A stretch of DNA of 29,185 nt from an uncultured Gemmatimonadota bacterium (GTDB lineage: Bacteria > Gemmatimonadota > Gemmatimonadetes > Gemmatimonadales > GWC2-71-9), in assembly GCA_946887295.1 (NCBI GenBank), contig CAMPKP010000025.1:1-29185 (forward strand), in the 5' to 3' direction. Each line of letters starts with the position of its first letter. Within the stretch, counting starts at the first letter, position 1. Made by a program: the position numbers and the translations under genes. The notes under the pieces were generated by a model. That model was not told the DNA's origin, did not search any database, and worked only from the letters and a program-made list of their open reading frames with translations. Below are positions 1-8,324 of the stretch, one piece after another.

Positions 1-2
1 AA

Positions 3-1235
3 GACCGCGGGCGGTTCGAAGCGCTCACCCGCGAGCTCGGCGTGGCGCAGCCGCCCAGCGGGATCGCGTACTCGGTGGAGGAGGCGCTCGGGGTCGCGGC
101 GCGGGTGGGCTACCCGGTGCTGGTCCGCCCCTCCTACGTGCTGGGCGGGCGCGCGATGGAGATCGTGTACGACGATCTCTCGCTCCGCGGCTACTTCGCG
201 CGCGCGGTACGGGTGGCCCCCGAGCACCCGGTGCTGATCGACAGCTTTCTCGAGGACGCGTTCGAGGCCGACGTGGACGCGATCGCGGACGAGACCCGCT
301 GCGTCATCGGCGGGGTGATGCAGCACATCGAGGACGCCGGGATCCACTCCGGTGACTCCGCCTGCGTGCTCCCGCCCTACCTCATCACCGAGGCGCAGGT
401 GGAGGAGATGCGCCGGTACACCCGCGCCTTCGCCGAGCGGCTGGGCGTGGTCGGGCTGCTCAACGTGCAGTACGCCATCAAGAACGGCGTGGTCTACGTG
501 CTCGAGGTCAATCCCCGCGGCTCCCGCACGGTCCCGTTCGTCTCCAAGACCACGGGCGTTCAGCTCGCCGGCCTCGCCGCCGCCGTGATGGTGGGCCGGA
601 CCCTGGATGAGCTCGGGCTTCAGGACGACGTGATTCAGCCATACGTCGCGGTGAAGGAAGCGGTGTTCCCCTTCAGCAAGCTCAGCGGCGTGGATCTCGT
701 GCTCGGTCCCGAGATGCGCTCCACCGGCGAGGTCATGGGGATCGCGGACTCCTTCGGAATGGCCTTCGCCAAGGCCCAGATCGCCGCCGACGGCGCGCTT
801 CCGCTCGAGGGCGCGGTGTTCCTCACGGTCAACGATCACGACAAGGCGAACCTGGTGCCGATCGCCCGCCGCTTCCACGGGCTCGGCTTCAAGCTCTTCG
901 GGACCGACGGCACGGCCCGCTATCTCCGTGCCCGGGGCATTCCGGCCGAGCGGGTGCTCAAGGTCCACGAAGGCCGGCCCAACGCGATCGACCTCATGGT
1001 CTCCGACCGAATCCAGCTGCTGATCAACACCCCGCTCGGCAAGCTCACCCAGCAGGACGACTACGCGATCCGCAGGGCCGCGCTTCAGCATCGGGTGCCG
1101 TACACGACCACGCTCTCCGCCGCCTCGGCGGCGTGCGACGCGATCATCGCGCTCAAGAGCCGCGCCGGCGAGGTGCGCTCGCTCCAGGAGTGGCACGTGC
1201 TCGCCCGCGAGATGTCGCCGGAATGGACCGGGTGA
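3..1235 (+). CDS. carB: Carbamoyl-phosphate synthase large subunit, C-terminal part (truncated by window edge)
   Basis: The open frame runs from the first bases of the window to the TGA at 1233-1235, so the 5' end lies outside; about 410 C-terminal residues are visible. CarB makes carbamoyl phosphate from bicarbonate, ATP and glutamine-derived ammonia for pyrimidine and arginine synthesis. The visible part covers the second ATP-grasp half (VLVRPSYVLGGRAMEIVYDD near the start, then the ATP/Mg loop VLEVNPRGSRTVPFVSK). After it come a linker and the C-terminal MGS-like allosteric domain (FLTVNDHDKANLVPIARRF, then LFGTDGTARYLRARGI). No break or frameshift is seen. The first in-frame ATG at 42 lies inside the domain and is not a real start. 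The stop overlaps the start of murB by 13 bases, suggesting coupled translation. The family call is very secure. Confidence 0.96.
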   Translation, partial: DRGRFEALTRELGVAQPPSGIAYSVEEALGVAARVGYPVLVRPSYVLGGRAMEIVYDDLSLRGYFARAVRVAPEHPVLIDSFLEDAFEADVDAIADETRCVIGGVMQHIEDAGIHSGDSACVLPPYLITEAQVEEMRRYTRAFAERLGVVGLLNVQYAIKNGVVYVLEVNPRGSRTVPFVSKTTGVQLAGLAAAVMVGRTLDELGLQDDVIQPYVAVKEAVFPFSKLSGVDLVLGPEMRSTGEVMGIADSFGMAFAKAQIAADGALPLEGAVFLTVNDHDKANLVPIARRFHGLGFKLFGTDGTARYLRARGIPAERVLKVHEGRPNAIDLMVSDRIQLLINTPLGKLTQQDDYAIRRAALQHRVPYTTTLSAASAACDAIIALKSRAGEVRSLQEWHVLAREMSPEWTG

Positions 1236-2194
1236 CCGCCCGCGAGCCCGCATTCGCGTCCGCCCTGCGCGCCCGGATCCGGGGACAGGTGCGTGAGCAC
1301 GAGCCGCTGGCCCGGTATTCCACCTACCGCATCGGGGGGCCGGCGACGGTGGTCCTGCCATCCTCCGCCGAGGACGTGGGGATCGCGCTGGGGATGGCCC
1401 ACGAGGCGGGCGTGCCGTGGTTCGCCCTCGGCCTGGGCTCGAACATCCTGCTGCCGGACGAGGGGCTCGACGCCCTGGTCGTCCGACTGGGCAAGGGACT
1501 CGACCGGCTGGAGCGCGACGGCGATCGCTGGACCGTAGGCGCCGGACTGCCGGCTCCGCTGGCCGCTCGTCGGACGGCCGCCGCCGGCTACGCCGGCCTC
1601 CACATCTTCGTGGGCGTGCCGGGCTCCGTCGGCGGCGGGGTCTACATGAACGCGGGCTGCCACGGCGGTGACTGGTCCGAGGTGGTGGAATCGGTCACGG
1701 TGGTGGATCGAGCCGGGCGCGATGCCGTGGTGCCTCGCGCCGAGGTTCCCTTCACCTACCGCCGGAGCGGGCTGGACGGGCGGGTGGTGCTCGAGACCGT
1801 GGTGCGGCTCCGCGAAGAGGCCCAGGACCGGCTCGACGAGCAGATCGCCGAGATGTTCGAGTGGCGGCAGAGCGGCACGCCGTTCAACCAGCCGTGCTGC
1901 GGCAGCGTGTTCAAGAACCCCTCGGGGCCGAGCTGGAAGCGCGAGGGCGGCCCCCGAACCGCGGGCCAGCTCATCGAGGCGGCGGGGCTCAAGGGCCTCC
2001 GGGTCGGCTCGGCCGAGGTGTCTCCGATGCACGCCAACTACTTCGTGAACACCGGCGGCGCCACGGCGGCGGACGTGCGAGGCCTGATCGAGCAGGTGCA
2101 GCGGCGGGTGGAGGGCGAGTTCGGCGCCCTGCTGGAGCCCGAGGTCAAGCTGATCGGCAGGGATGGCCGGTACCTGAACGCGGAGCCATCGTGA
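1223..2194 (+). CDS. murB: UDP-N-acetylenolpyruvoylglucosamine reductase
   Basis: MurB reduces UDP-GlcNAc-enolpyruvate to UDP-MurNAc with NADPH and FAD in cytoplasmic peptidoglycan synthesis. With the ATG at 1223 the protein is 323 aa, normal for the family. The FAD-binding region shows YSTYRIGGPA (32-41), GLGSNILL (70-77) and GVPGSVGGGVYMNAGCHGG (131-149). The active-site region has YRRSG (Tyr179), CGSVFKNP with the proton-donor Ser228, and PEVKLIG with Glu307, equivalent to the E. coli catalytic glutamate. The upstream extension of the frame to 1133 lies inside carB and was rejected, because MurB homology begins after residue 20 of the form used here. The gene overlaps carB by 13 bases and is followed 30 bases later by a sugar acetyltransferase gene. 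Confidence 0.95.
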   Translation: MDRVTAREPAFASALRARIRGQVREHEPLARYSTYRIGGPATVVLPSSAEDVGIALGMAHEAGVPWFALGLGSNILLPDEGLDALVVRLGKGLDRLERDGDRWTVGAGLPAPLAARRTAAAGYAGLHIFVGVPGSVGGGVYMNAGCHGGDWSEVVESVTVVDRAGRDAVVPRAEVPFTYRRSGLDGRVVLETVVRLREEAQDRLDEQIAEMFEWRQSGTPFNQPCCGSVFKNPSGPSWKREGGPRTAGQLIEAAGLKGLRVGSAEVSPMHANYFVNTGGATAADVRGLIEQVQRRVEGEFGALLEPEVKLIGRDGRYLNAEPS

Positions 2195-2224
2195 CGACGA
2201 CCCCTTCGGAGGATTAGAGCTCCC

Positions 2225-2815
2225 ATGGCGTCCTACTTCGCCCACGAATCCTCCTACATCGACGACGGCGCGGTCGTCGGCGACGGAACCAAGATCTGGC
2301 ATTTCTGCCACGTGCTTCCCGGCGCCGTGATCGGAGAGCGGTGCAACCTGGGGCAGAACGTGGTGGTGATGGGCGGGGCCAGCCTGGGGAACAACGTGAA
2401 GGTCCAGAACAACGTCTCCATCTACGAAGGGGTCGTCCTGGAGGACGACGTCTTCTGCGGACCGAGCTGCGTGTTCACCAACGTGACCAATCCCCGCAGT
2501 CACGTCTCTCGGAAGTCGGAGTACCGCCGCACCCTGGTCCGTCGCGGCAGCTCGATCGGCGCGAACGCCACCATCGTCTGCGGGGTGACCCTGGGCGAGT
2601 ACTGCTTCATCGGAGCCGGAGCGGTGGTCCGGAGCGACGTCCCCGCCTACGCGCTGATGGTGGGAGTGCCGGCCCGCAGGGTGGGCTGGATGTGCCAATG
2701 CGGCATCCGCTTGCAGCTTCAGGACGGGCGCGCCTCTTGCGCTGCCTGCGGCGCCGGCTACGAGGAGCGCGAGGGGGTTCTGCATCAGATTGACCGCCCC
2801 CGGAGCGCAGGCTAA
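2225..2815 (+). CDS. WbpD/WlbB-like UDP-amino-sugar N-acetyltransferase (left-handed beta-helix)
   Basis: This 196-aa protein is a hexapeptide-repeat acyltransferase. Residues 5-140 show repeated turns such as [38 protein letters not shown] and [16 protein letters not shown], the left-handed parallel beta-helix that binds acetyl-CoA. The sequence [18 protein letters not shown] followed by [10 protein letters not shown] is typical of the WbpD/WlbB group, which acetylates the 3-amino group of UDP-2-acetamido-3-amino-2,3-dideoxyglucuronate. After [11 protein letters not shown] there is a small C-terminal zinc-ribbon-like tail with Cys157, Cys159, Cys172 and Cys175 (CxC-x12-CxxC). A CGGAGG ribosome site at 2207-2212 supports the ATG at 2225. 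The aminotransferase and dehydrogenase genes downstream fit the same pathway. The exact substrate is inferred from context. Confidence 0.85.
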   Translation: MASYFAHESSYIDDGAVVGDGTKIWHFCHVLPGAVIGERCNLGQNVVVMGGASLGNNVKVQNNVSIYEGVVLEDDVFCGPSCVFTNVTNPRSHVSRKSEYRRTLVRRGSSIGANATIVCGVTLGEYCFIGAGAVVRSDVPAYALMVGVPARRVGWMCQCGIRLQLQDGRASCAACGAGYEEREGVLHQIDRPRSAG

Positions 2816-2846
2816 GTTACACGGCTGCCGACGGTTCCGCTTTTTC

Positions 2847-2890
2847 ACGCGCCCGTGGCCCGCCCGGCTCAAGCCGGTCCCCGGGCGCGT
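2847..2890 (+). other. Imperfect stem-loop in the gap before the aminotransferase gene
   Basis: Outer arms ACGCGCCCG (2847-2855) and CGGGCGCGT (2882-2890) are perfect inverted repeats. Inside them CCGGC (2864-2868) pairs with GCCGG (2873-2877) around a TCAA loop. No T-run follows, so it may be an intra-operon attenuator, an mRNA-processing hairpin or a weak terminator. It sits in the only sizeable gap (122 bases) in the carB-secA gene run. Confidence 0.4.
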
Positions 2891-2937
2891 TTCACATGAT
2901 GTTTCGATCCCACACGCGGTCGGAGGACGGGGAATCG

Positions 2938-4053
2938 GTGAGCGTACCGCTGCTGGACCTGGTGGCTCAGTACAACACCATCAAGGACGACGTGCTCCGG
3001 GCCATGATGGCGGTGGTGGAGCGCCAGGGCTTCATCATGGGGCCGGAGGTGGGTCAGCTCGAGACCGAGATCGCGCGGCTCTCGGGCACCCGTCATGCGA
3101 TCGGCTGCGCCAGCGGCACGGACGCCCTGCTGCTGCCGCTTCGCGCCCTCGACCTGAAGCCGGGTGACGAGGTGATCACCACGGCGTTCACCTTCTTCGC
3201 CACCGCCGGGGCCATCCACAACGCGGGCGGCACGCCGGTCTTCGTGGATATCGATCCGGCCACGCTCAACATCTCCCCGCGCGCGATCCAGGATGCCGTC
3301 ACCCCCCGCACCCGGGGGATCGTGGCGGTCCATCTCTTCGGACAGATGGCGCCCATGGAAGAGATCGCACCGCTGGCCCGGCGCCACGGCCTCGCGCTGG
3401 TCGAGGATGCGGCGCAGGCCATCGGGGCCCGCCGCAAGGTGGACGGAGAGTGGCGCCGGGCCGGCGAGCTCGGCACGGCCGGCACCTTCTCGTTCTTCCC
3501 CAGCAAGAATCTCGGCGGGTTCGGCGACGGCGGGATGATCGTCACCCAGGACGACGCTCTGGCGGACCGGCTTCGCAAGCTTCGCCTGCACGGCGGCGCC
3601 CGGCAGTACCACCACGAGGAGGTGGGGTACAACAGCCGCCTCGACACTCTCCAGGCCGCCGTGCTCCTCGCCAAGCTGCCGCACCTGGAGGGGTGGAGCC
3701 GCGCCCGCGCCGAGCGGGCGCGCCGCTACACCGAGGCATTCACCGGGCATCCGGCCGTCTGTCCCCCGGCGGTCGACCCCGCCAACGAGCACATCTTCCA
3801 TCAGTACACCATCCGGGTCCCGCGGCGGAACGAGCTGCAGGCCCATCTCAAGAGCCGCGGAATCGGCAACGCGATCTACTACCCGCTCGCATTGCACCTC
3901 CAGCCGTGCTTCGCCCACCTGGGCTATCGGCGCGGCCGGCTGCCGGCGACCGAGGCCGCGATGGACTCGGTGATCTCCCTGCCGATCTATCCGGAGCTGA
4001 CGTCGGAACAGCAGGACGCCGTGATCGCGGCGATACTGGAGTTTTATGCCTGA
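2938..4053 (+). CDS. DegT/DnrJ/EryC1 (WbpE-like) PLP-dependent sugar aminotransferase
   Basis: The protein transfers an amino group from glutamate to a keto nucleotide sugar; WbpE relatives aminate the 3-keto form of UDP-GlcNAcA. Start choice: GTG at 2938 gives VSVPLLDLVAQYNTI, the usual beginning of this family, and has GGAGG at 2922-2926 in front. An ATG at 2896 would add 14 residues. With the GTG start (371 aa) the PLP lysine is Lys190 in SFFPSKNLGGFGDGG, preceded by the cofactor-binding VEDAAQA (155-161) and followed by GYNSRLDTLQAAVL. SGTDALLL (59-66) fits the phosphate-binding loop. The last 8 bases overlap the next gene's ATG. The class is certain; the precise sugar is inferred from the neighbouring acetyltransferase and dehydrogenase. 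Confidence 0.9.
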   Translation: MSVPLLDLVAQYNTIKDDVLRAMMAVVERQGFIMGPEVGQLETEIARLSGTRHAIGCASGTDALLLPLRALDLKPGDEVITTAFTFFATAGAIHNAGGTPVFVDIDPATLNISPRAIQDAVTPRTRGIVAVHLFGQMAPMEEIAPLARRHGLALVEDAAQAIGARRKVDGEWRRAGELGTAGTFSFFPSKNLGGFGDGGMIVTQDDALADRLRKLRLHGGARQYHHEEVGYNSRLDTLQAAVLLAKLPHLEGWSRARAERARRYTEAFTGHPAVCPPAVDPANEHIFHQYTIRVPRRNELQAHLKSRGIGNAIYYPLALHLQPCFAHLGYRRGRLPATEAAMDSVISLPIYPELTSEQQDAVIAAILEFYA

Positions 4054-5356
4054 CCGTCGAGAGGACCGGATGGACGTCGCGCAGGAGCTGATCGGAAAGG
4101 CGCAGCGCCGCGAGGCGCTGTTCGGCATCGTGGGGCTCGGCTACGTCGGCCTGCCGCTGGTCGTGGAGCTGGCCAAGGCGGGCTATCGCGTGCTGGGCTT
4201 CGACGTCAGCGAGCGGGTGGTGAACGGGCTGAACGCCGGCCACTCGCACGTGAAGGACGTCTCGGACGCCCAGCTCCGGGAGGCGCTCGCCGCCGGCCGG
4301 TTCGAGGCGACGACCGACATGTCGCGCATGGGCGAGCCCGACGCGGTGTCCATCTGCGTGCCGACCCCGCTCTCCAAGTTCAAGGACCCCGACGTCAGCT
4401 TCATCGTGGCCGCCACCGACTCGGTGAAGCGCACCCTCCGCCGGGGCCAGGCCATCATCCTCGAGTCCACCACCTATCCCGGCACCACGCGCGAGATCCT
4501 CCAGCCCGCCCTGGAGAGCACCGGACTCGCGGTCGGCACCGACTTCTTCCTCGCCTTCAGTCCCGAGCGCGTGGACCCGGGCAATCCGGTCTGGAAGACG
4601 CACAACACCCCCAAGGTGGTGGGCGGCATCACCGAGAGCTGCACCCGGGTGGCCTGCGCGCTCTACGAGCCCGCCATCGAGCGCCTGGTGCCGGTCTCGA
4701 CCACCGAGGCGGCGGAGCTGGTGAAGCTGCTCGAGAACACCTTCCGCAGCGTGAACATCGGCCTGGTGAACGAGATGGCGATCGTCTGCGACAAGCTGGG
4801 AGTGGACGTCTGGGAGGTGATCGAGGCGGCCTCCACCAAGCCGTTCGGGTTCATGAAATTCCTGCCGGGGCCCGGGCTGGGCGGGCACTGCATCCCGATC
4901 GATCCCCACTACCTCGCCTGGAAGATGCGCGGCCTCAACTACAAGACCCGGTTCATCGATCTGGCCGGCGAGCTCAACACCGAGATGCCCCTGTTCTGGG
5001 TCCGCAAGGTGGCGGAGGCGCTGAACCAGCAGGGCAAGGCGGTGCGCGGGGCGTCGGTCCTGGTGCTCGGCGTGGCCTACAAGCGGGACATCGACGACAT
5101 CCGGGAGAGCCCGGCGCTCGACATCATCCGGCTGCTCGAGGGGCAGGGCGCCCGGGTGGCGTATTCCGATCCGCACGTCCCCTGCTTCGCCGAGGACGGC
5201 CACGACTATCGCTCGGTGGCGCTGGATTCCCAGACCGTCGCCGCGGCCGACTGCGTCATGATCGTCACCGATCACACGGCGGTGGATTACCGGATGATCC
5301 GACGCCACGCCAAGCTCGTGGTCGACACCCGAAACGCAATGCCGAAAGAGGCGTGA
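4046..5356 (+). CDS. WbpA-like UDP-N-acetyl-D-glucosamine/hexosamine 6-dehydrogenase
   Basis: This is an NAD-dependent four-electron dehydrogenase that oxidises C6 of a UDP-HexNAc to the uronic acid. The N-terminal Rossmann motif is GIVGLGYVGLP (27-37). It is followed by ESTTYPGTT (140-148), FSPERVDPGN (171-180), the central helix KLLENTFRSVNIGLVNEMA (227-245), the catalytic Cys282 in GPGLGGHCIPIDPHYL, and the C-terminal GVAYKRDIDDIRESPALD. FSPERVDPGN together with GGHCIPIDP marks the WbpA/WecC branch rather than UDP-glucose dehydrogenase. The 436-aa form starts at ATG 4046, overlapping the aminotransferase stop. A second ATG at 4070 (MDVAQEL) is equally plausible and would remove 8 residues. 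The gene is followed after one base by a UDP-glucose dehydrogenase gene. Confidence 0.9.
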   Translation: MPDRREDRMDVAQELIGKAQRREALFGIVGLGYVGLPLVVELAKAGYRVLGFDVSERVVNGLNAGHSHVKDVSDAQLREALAAGRFEATTDMSRMGEPDAVSICVPTPLSKFKDPDVSFIVAATDSVKRTLRRGQAIILESTTYPGTTREILQPALESTGLAVGTDFFLAFSPERVDPGNPVWKTHNTPKVVGGITESCTRVACALYEPAIERLVPVSTTEAAELVKLLENTFRSVNIGLVNEMAIVCDKLGVDVWEVIEAASTKPFGFMKFLPGPGLGGHCIPIDPHYLAWKMRGLNYKTRFIDLAGELNTEMPLFWVRKVAEALNQQGKAVRGASVLVLGVAYKRDIDDIRESPALDIIRLLEGQGARVAYSDPHVPCFAEDGHDYRSVALDSQTVAAADCVMIVTDHTAVDYRMIRRHAKLVVDTRNAMPKEA

Positions 5357-5357
5357 C

Positions 5358-6668
5358 ATGCACGTGGCGGTGATCGGAAGCGGATACGTGGGGCTGGTGG
5401 CCGGGGCCTGTCTGGCGGAGACGGGGAACGACGTCATCTGCGTGGACAAGGACGCCGAGAAGATCGCGCGACTCCAGCGGAACGAGATCCCCATCTACGA
5501 GCCGGGTCTCGAGCCCATGGTGGAGCGCAATCAGGCCGAGGGCCGGCTCACCTTCACGACCGACATCGGCGCCGCCATCCGCAGCGCGAAGGTCATCTTC
5601 ATCGCCGTCGGCACTCCGCCGGGCGAAGACGGCTCGGCCGATCTCCAGCACGTGCTCGGCGTGGCCCGCGAGATCGGGCGCCACATGAACGAGCCCAAGG
5701 TCGTCGTCACCAAGTCGACCGTGCCGGTCGGCACCGCGGAGAAGGTCCGGGCCGCCGTGAAGTCCCAGACCGAGACGCCGTTCGCGGTCTGCTCCAACCC
5801 GGAGTTCCTGAAGGAGGGCGCCGCGATCGAGGACTTCATGAAGCCCGACCGGGTCGTCATCGGCGTGGACGACGAGAACGCCAGGGCGGTGATGGCCGAG
5901 CTGTATGCGCCGTTCACCCGCCAGGGCGGCAACCGGATCCTGTTCATGGACATCGCGTCGGCCGAGGTCACCAAGTACGCCGCCAACGCCATGCTCGCCA
6001 CCCGCATCTCGTTCATGAACCAGATGGCGCTCTTCTGCGAGCTGGTCGGCGCCGACGTGAGCAACGTCCGGCTGGGCATCGGCTCCGACCAGCGCATCGG
6101 CCGGGCGTTCCTCTACCCCGGCCCGGGATACGGCGGGTCCTGCTTCCCCAAGGACGTCAAGGCGATCATCAAGACCGCCGACGATCTGGGCCTCTCGCTC
6201 GACGTGCTCAAGTCGGTCGAGGAGGTCAACGAGTGCCAGAAGCTGGTGGTGCTGCACAAGGTGCAGCGCTACCTCGGCTCCGACCTCAGTGGCAAGACGG
6301 TGGGGCTCTGGGGCCTGGCCTTCAAGGCCGAGACCGACGACATGCGGGAGAGCCCGACGATCCCGCTGATCGAGGGACTCCTCGCGGCCGGCGCCCGGGT
6401 GCAGGCTCACGACCCCAAGGCGACCGACTCCGCCCGCCACATCTTCGAGGATCGGGTGATGTACGCGGCCGATCCCTACAGCGCCGCGCACGGAGCCGAC
6501 GCGCTCTGCGTCATGACCGAGTGGCTCCTCTACCGCAATCCCGATTTCGACCGGGTGCACCGGCTCCTGCGCCGGCCGCTCCTGGTGGACGGCCGCAACC
6601 TCTACGAGCCGGAGCGCATGAAGGCGCTGGGCTTCGAGTATCACGGGATCGGCCGGGGCGGTCGGTGA
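5358..6668 (+). CDS. ugd: UDP-glucose 6-dehydrogenase
   Basis: Ugd oxidises UDP-glucose to UDP-glucuronate with two NAD+, supplying acidic sugar for surface polysaccharide. The 436-aa protein has the Rossmann motif VAVIGSGYVGLVAGACLAE (3-21), IYEPGLEPMV (46-55), VGTPPGEDGSADL (84-96), TKSTVPVGT (118-126), the helix EVTKYAANAMLATRISFMN (203-221), and catalytic Cys262 in YPGPGYGGSCFPKD. The C-terminal Rossmann half has WGLAFKAETDDMRESP. All markers are of the UDP-glucose branch, so it is not a duplicate of the preceding WbpA-like enzyme. The ATG at 5358 is one base after the previous stop. The stop overlaps the GTG of the following epimerase gene (GTGA), indicating one operon. Confidence 0.94.
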   Translation: MHVAVIGSGYVGLVAGACLAETGNDVICVDKDAEKIARLQRNEIPIYEPGLEPMVERNQAEGRLTFTTDIGAAIRSAKVIFIAVGTPPGEDGSADLQHVLGVAREIGRHMNEPKVVVTKSTVPVGTAEKVRAAVKSQTETPFAVCSNPEFLKEGAAIEDFMKPDRVVIGVDDENARAVMAELYAPFTRQGGNRILFMDIASAEVTKYAANAMLATRISFMNQMALFCELVGADVSNVRLGIGSDQRIGRAFLYPGPGYGGSCFPKDVKAIIKTADDLGLSLDVLKSVEEVNECQKLVVLHKVQRYLGSDLSGKTVGLWGLAFKAETDDMRESPTIPLIEGLLAAGARVQAHDPKATDSARHIFEDRVMYAADPYSAAHGADALCVMTEWLLYRNPDFDRVHRLLRRPLLVDGRNLYEPERMKALGFEYHGIGRGGR

Positions 6669-7633
6669 CCCGAGTCCTCGTCACCGGTGCGGCCGGCTTC
6701 ATCGGATCGCACCTGGTGGAGGCGCTGTGCCGGAAGGGCCACGAGGTCGTGGGGATCGACAACTTCGACCCCTTCTACCCCCGTGCCATGAAGGAGCGGA
6801 ACCTGGCGGAGATCGGCTCCCCCGCGGGCTTCGCCTTTCACGAGCTGGACCTCCTCGACGCCGTCGCCCTCCAGGCCCTGCTCACTCCGGAGACCGTGCT
6901 GGTCCATCTCGCCGCCAAGGCGGGGGTGCGCCCCTCGCTGGCCGACCCGGTGGGCTACGCCCGCGCCAACGTCGCGGGCACCGCGGCGGTGGCGGAGGCG
7001 GCGCGGGGCGCAGGCGTGTCGCGGATCCTGTTCGGGTCGTCGTCGTCGGTGTACGGGGACAGCACGCCGGTTCCCTTCCGGGAGGACGCCGTCGCCATCG
7101 AGCCGATGTCGCCGTACGCCGCCACCAAGCGGGCCGGCGAGCTGCTCCTGGGCGCGGTGGCGCCGATCTACGGCTTCCGGATCGCCTCGCTCCGCTTCTT
7201 CACCGTCTACGGCCCGCGCCAGCGCCCCGACCTGGCGATCCACGCCTTCACCAGGAAGATGGTCGAAGGCCGGCCCCTCACGCTGTTCGGTGACGGCACC
7301 CAGGCGCGGGACTACACCTACTGCGACGACATCGTCGCGGGGGTGCTCGCGGCGCTCCGCTGGACCGAGACCGCGCCCGTCGGGGTCGAGCAGTTCAATC
7401 TCGGTGGCAACCGTGTGGTCCCGACCGGCGCGATGGTGGACGAGATCTCCGCCGCGCTCGGCCTGAAGCCGACGATCGAGTGGGCGCCGATGCAGCCGGG
7501 CGACGTGCAGCGCACGGCCGCCGATCTCACCAAATCGGGCGCGGTCCTCGGCTACGCGCCCCAGACACCGTTTCCGGAGGGAATCCGGCGTTTCGTCGCC
7601 TGGTTCCGTGAGGCCTATGGCCGCTCAGACTGA
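6665..7633 (+). CDS. NAD-dependent epimerase (extended SDR), probably UDP-glucuronate 4-epimerase
   Basis: The GTG start at 6665 overlaps the ugd stop and gives [20 protein letters not shown], a correct SDR beginning; the open frame upstream of it is inside ugd and not real. The product is 322 aa. It shows the NAD loop TGAAGFIG (7-14), the [18 protein letters not shown] segment characteristic of UDP-glucuronate epimerases, [10 protein letters not shown], the catalytic serine region SSSSVYG (125-131), and YAATK (Tyr151, Lys155). [15 protein letters not shown] and [18 protein letters not shown] follow. The likely reaction is interconversion of UDP-glucuronate and UDP-galacturonate, which fits its place directly after ugd. 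Other UDP-sugar epimerases or dehydratases of the same fold cannot be excluded. Confidence 0.85.
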   Translation: MTRVLVTGAAGFIGSHLVEALCRKGHEVVGIDNFDPFYPRAMKERNLAEIGSPAGFAFHELDLLDAVALQALLTPETVLVHLAAKAGVRPSLADPVGYARANVAGTAAVAEAARGAGVSRILFGSSSSVYGDSTPVPFREDAVAIEPMSPYAATKRAGELLLGAVAPIYGFRIASLRFFTVYGPRQRPDLAIHAFTRKMVEGRPLTLFGDGTQARDYTYCDDIVAGVLAALRWTETAPVGVEQFNLGGNRVVPTGAMVDEISAALGLKPTIEWAPMQPGDVQRTAADLTKSGAVLGYAPQTPFPEGIRRFVAWFREAYGRSD

Positions 7634-8324
7634 GCGTGTGCTGACCCGCGCCCGCGAGCGGTTCGCGGTGCAGGACTACTACGGCACGGTCCACCTGCTG
7701 GAGGAGATCGTGGCCGGCGGACGGGCCTTCGCCGACGTCCATCACCTGCTCGGCGTCTCGCTGTCGCTGCTCGGCCACCGCGAGCGGGCGCTGGCGGAGT
7801 TCGACCGGGCCCTGCAGCTCAACCCCCGCTACCTGGAGGCGCTCATCCACCAGGGACTGGTGCTCCAGGAGATGGGCAGGGAGACCCAGGCGGAGGACTC
7901 CTTCCGGCGGGCGGCGGCCAGCATCGCACCGTCCTCGGACGGCCTGCCCGCGCCGGTCGCCGCGCGGCTGGCGAACCAGCACGCCGAGCTGGCGGAGGCC
8001 TACGCGGAGGCCGGGGCGCTCGACCGGGCGGTCGAGCAGTACCGGCGCGCGCTCGAGCTGGGGCCGACCTTCGTGGATCTGCGCTACCGCATGGCCCGGC
8101 TGCTCCTGGAGGCCGGCCGCTCGCTCGAGGCCCGGGAAGCGCTGGAGGAAGTGCTGCGGGCCCGCCCCAACTTCGTGGATGCGTGCGCCGCGCTGGGCCT
8201 GGCCCACTACCTGTCCGGCGACGCGCTCGGCGCCCGGGACATCTGGAAGGGGTGCCTCAAGCGACGCCCCGAGAATGCCCGCGTGGAGGCGTACCTGGCG
8301 ATGCTCGGCCGCACCGGAACGTGA
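7617..8324 (+). CDS. Tetratricopeptide repeat protein, cytoplasmic
   Basis: This 235-aa protein is built from TPR units. Clear examples are [20 protein letters not shown] followed by [38 protein letters not shown] followed by [13 protein letters not shown], and [16 protein letters not shown]. No signal peptide or membrane segment is seen, so it is expected to be a cytoplasmic scaffold. ATG 7617 is preferred over GTG 7608 because the protein then begins [16 protein letters not shown]; it overlaps the epimerase stop by 17 bases. It is the first of three consecutive repeat proteins leading to the BamD-like gene, and its stop overlaps the next GTG (GTGA). Specific function is unknown; a role in envelope or polysaccharide assembly is only suggested by position. 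Confidence 0.85.
   Translation: MAAQTERVLTRARERFAVQDYYGTVHLLEEIVAGGRAFADVHHLLGVSLSLLGHRERALAEFDRALQLNPRYLEALIHQGLVLQEMGRETQAEDSFRRAAASIAPSSDGLPAPVAARLANQHAELAEAYAEAGALDRAVEQYRRALELGPTFVDLRYRMARLLLEAGRSLEAREALEEVLRARPNFVDACAALGLAHYLSGDALGARDIWKGCLKRRPENARVEAYLAMLGRTGT

Noticed and set aside
1133..1222. Upstream extension of murB
   Set aside because: This is out-of-frame carB sequence; MurB homology begins after the ATG at 1223.
1085..5494. Long minus-strand open frames opposite murB, the acetyltransferase, the aminotransferase and the sugar dehydrogenases
   Set aside because: They are complements of well-supported genes and show only biased composition.
6233..6664. Upstream extension of the epimerase gene
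   Set aside because: It lies within ugd in another frame; the Rossmann motif starts right after GTG 6665.
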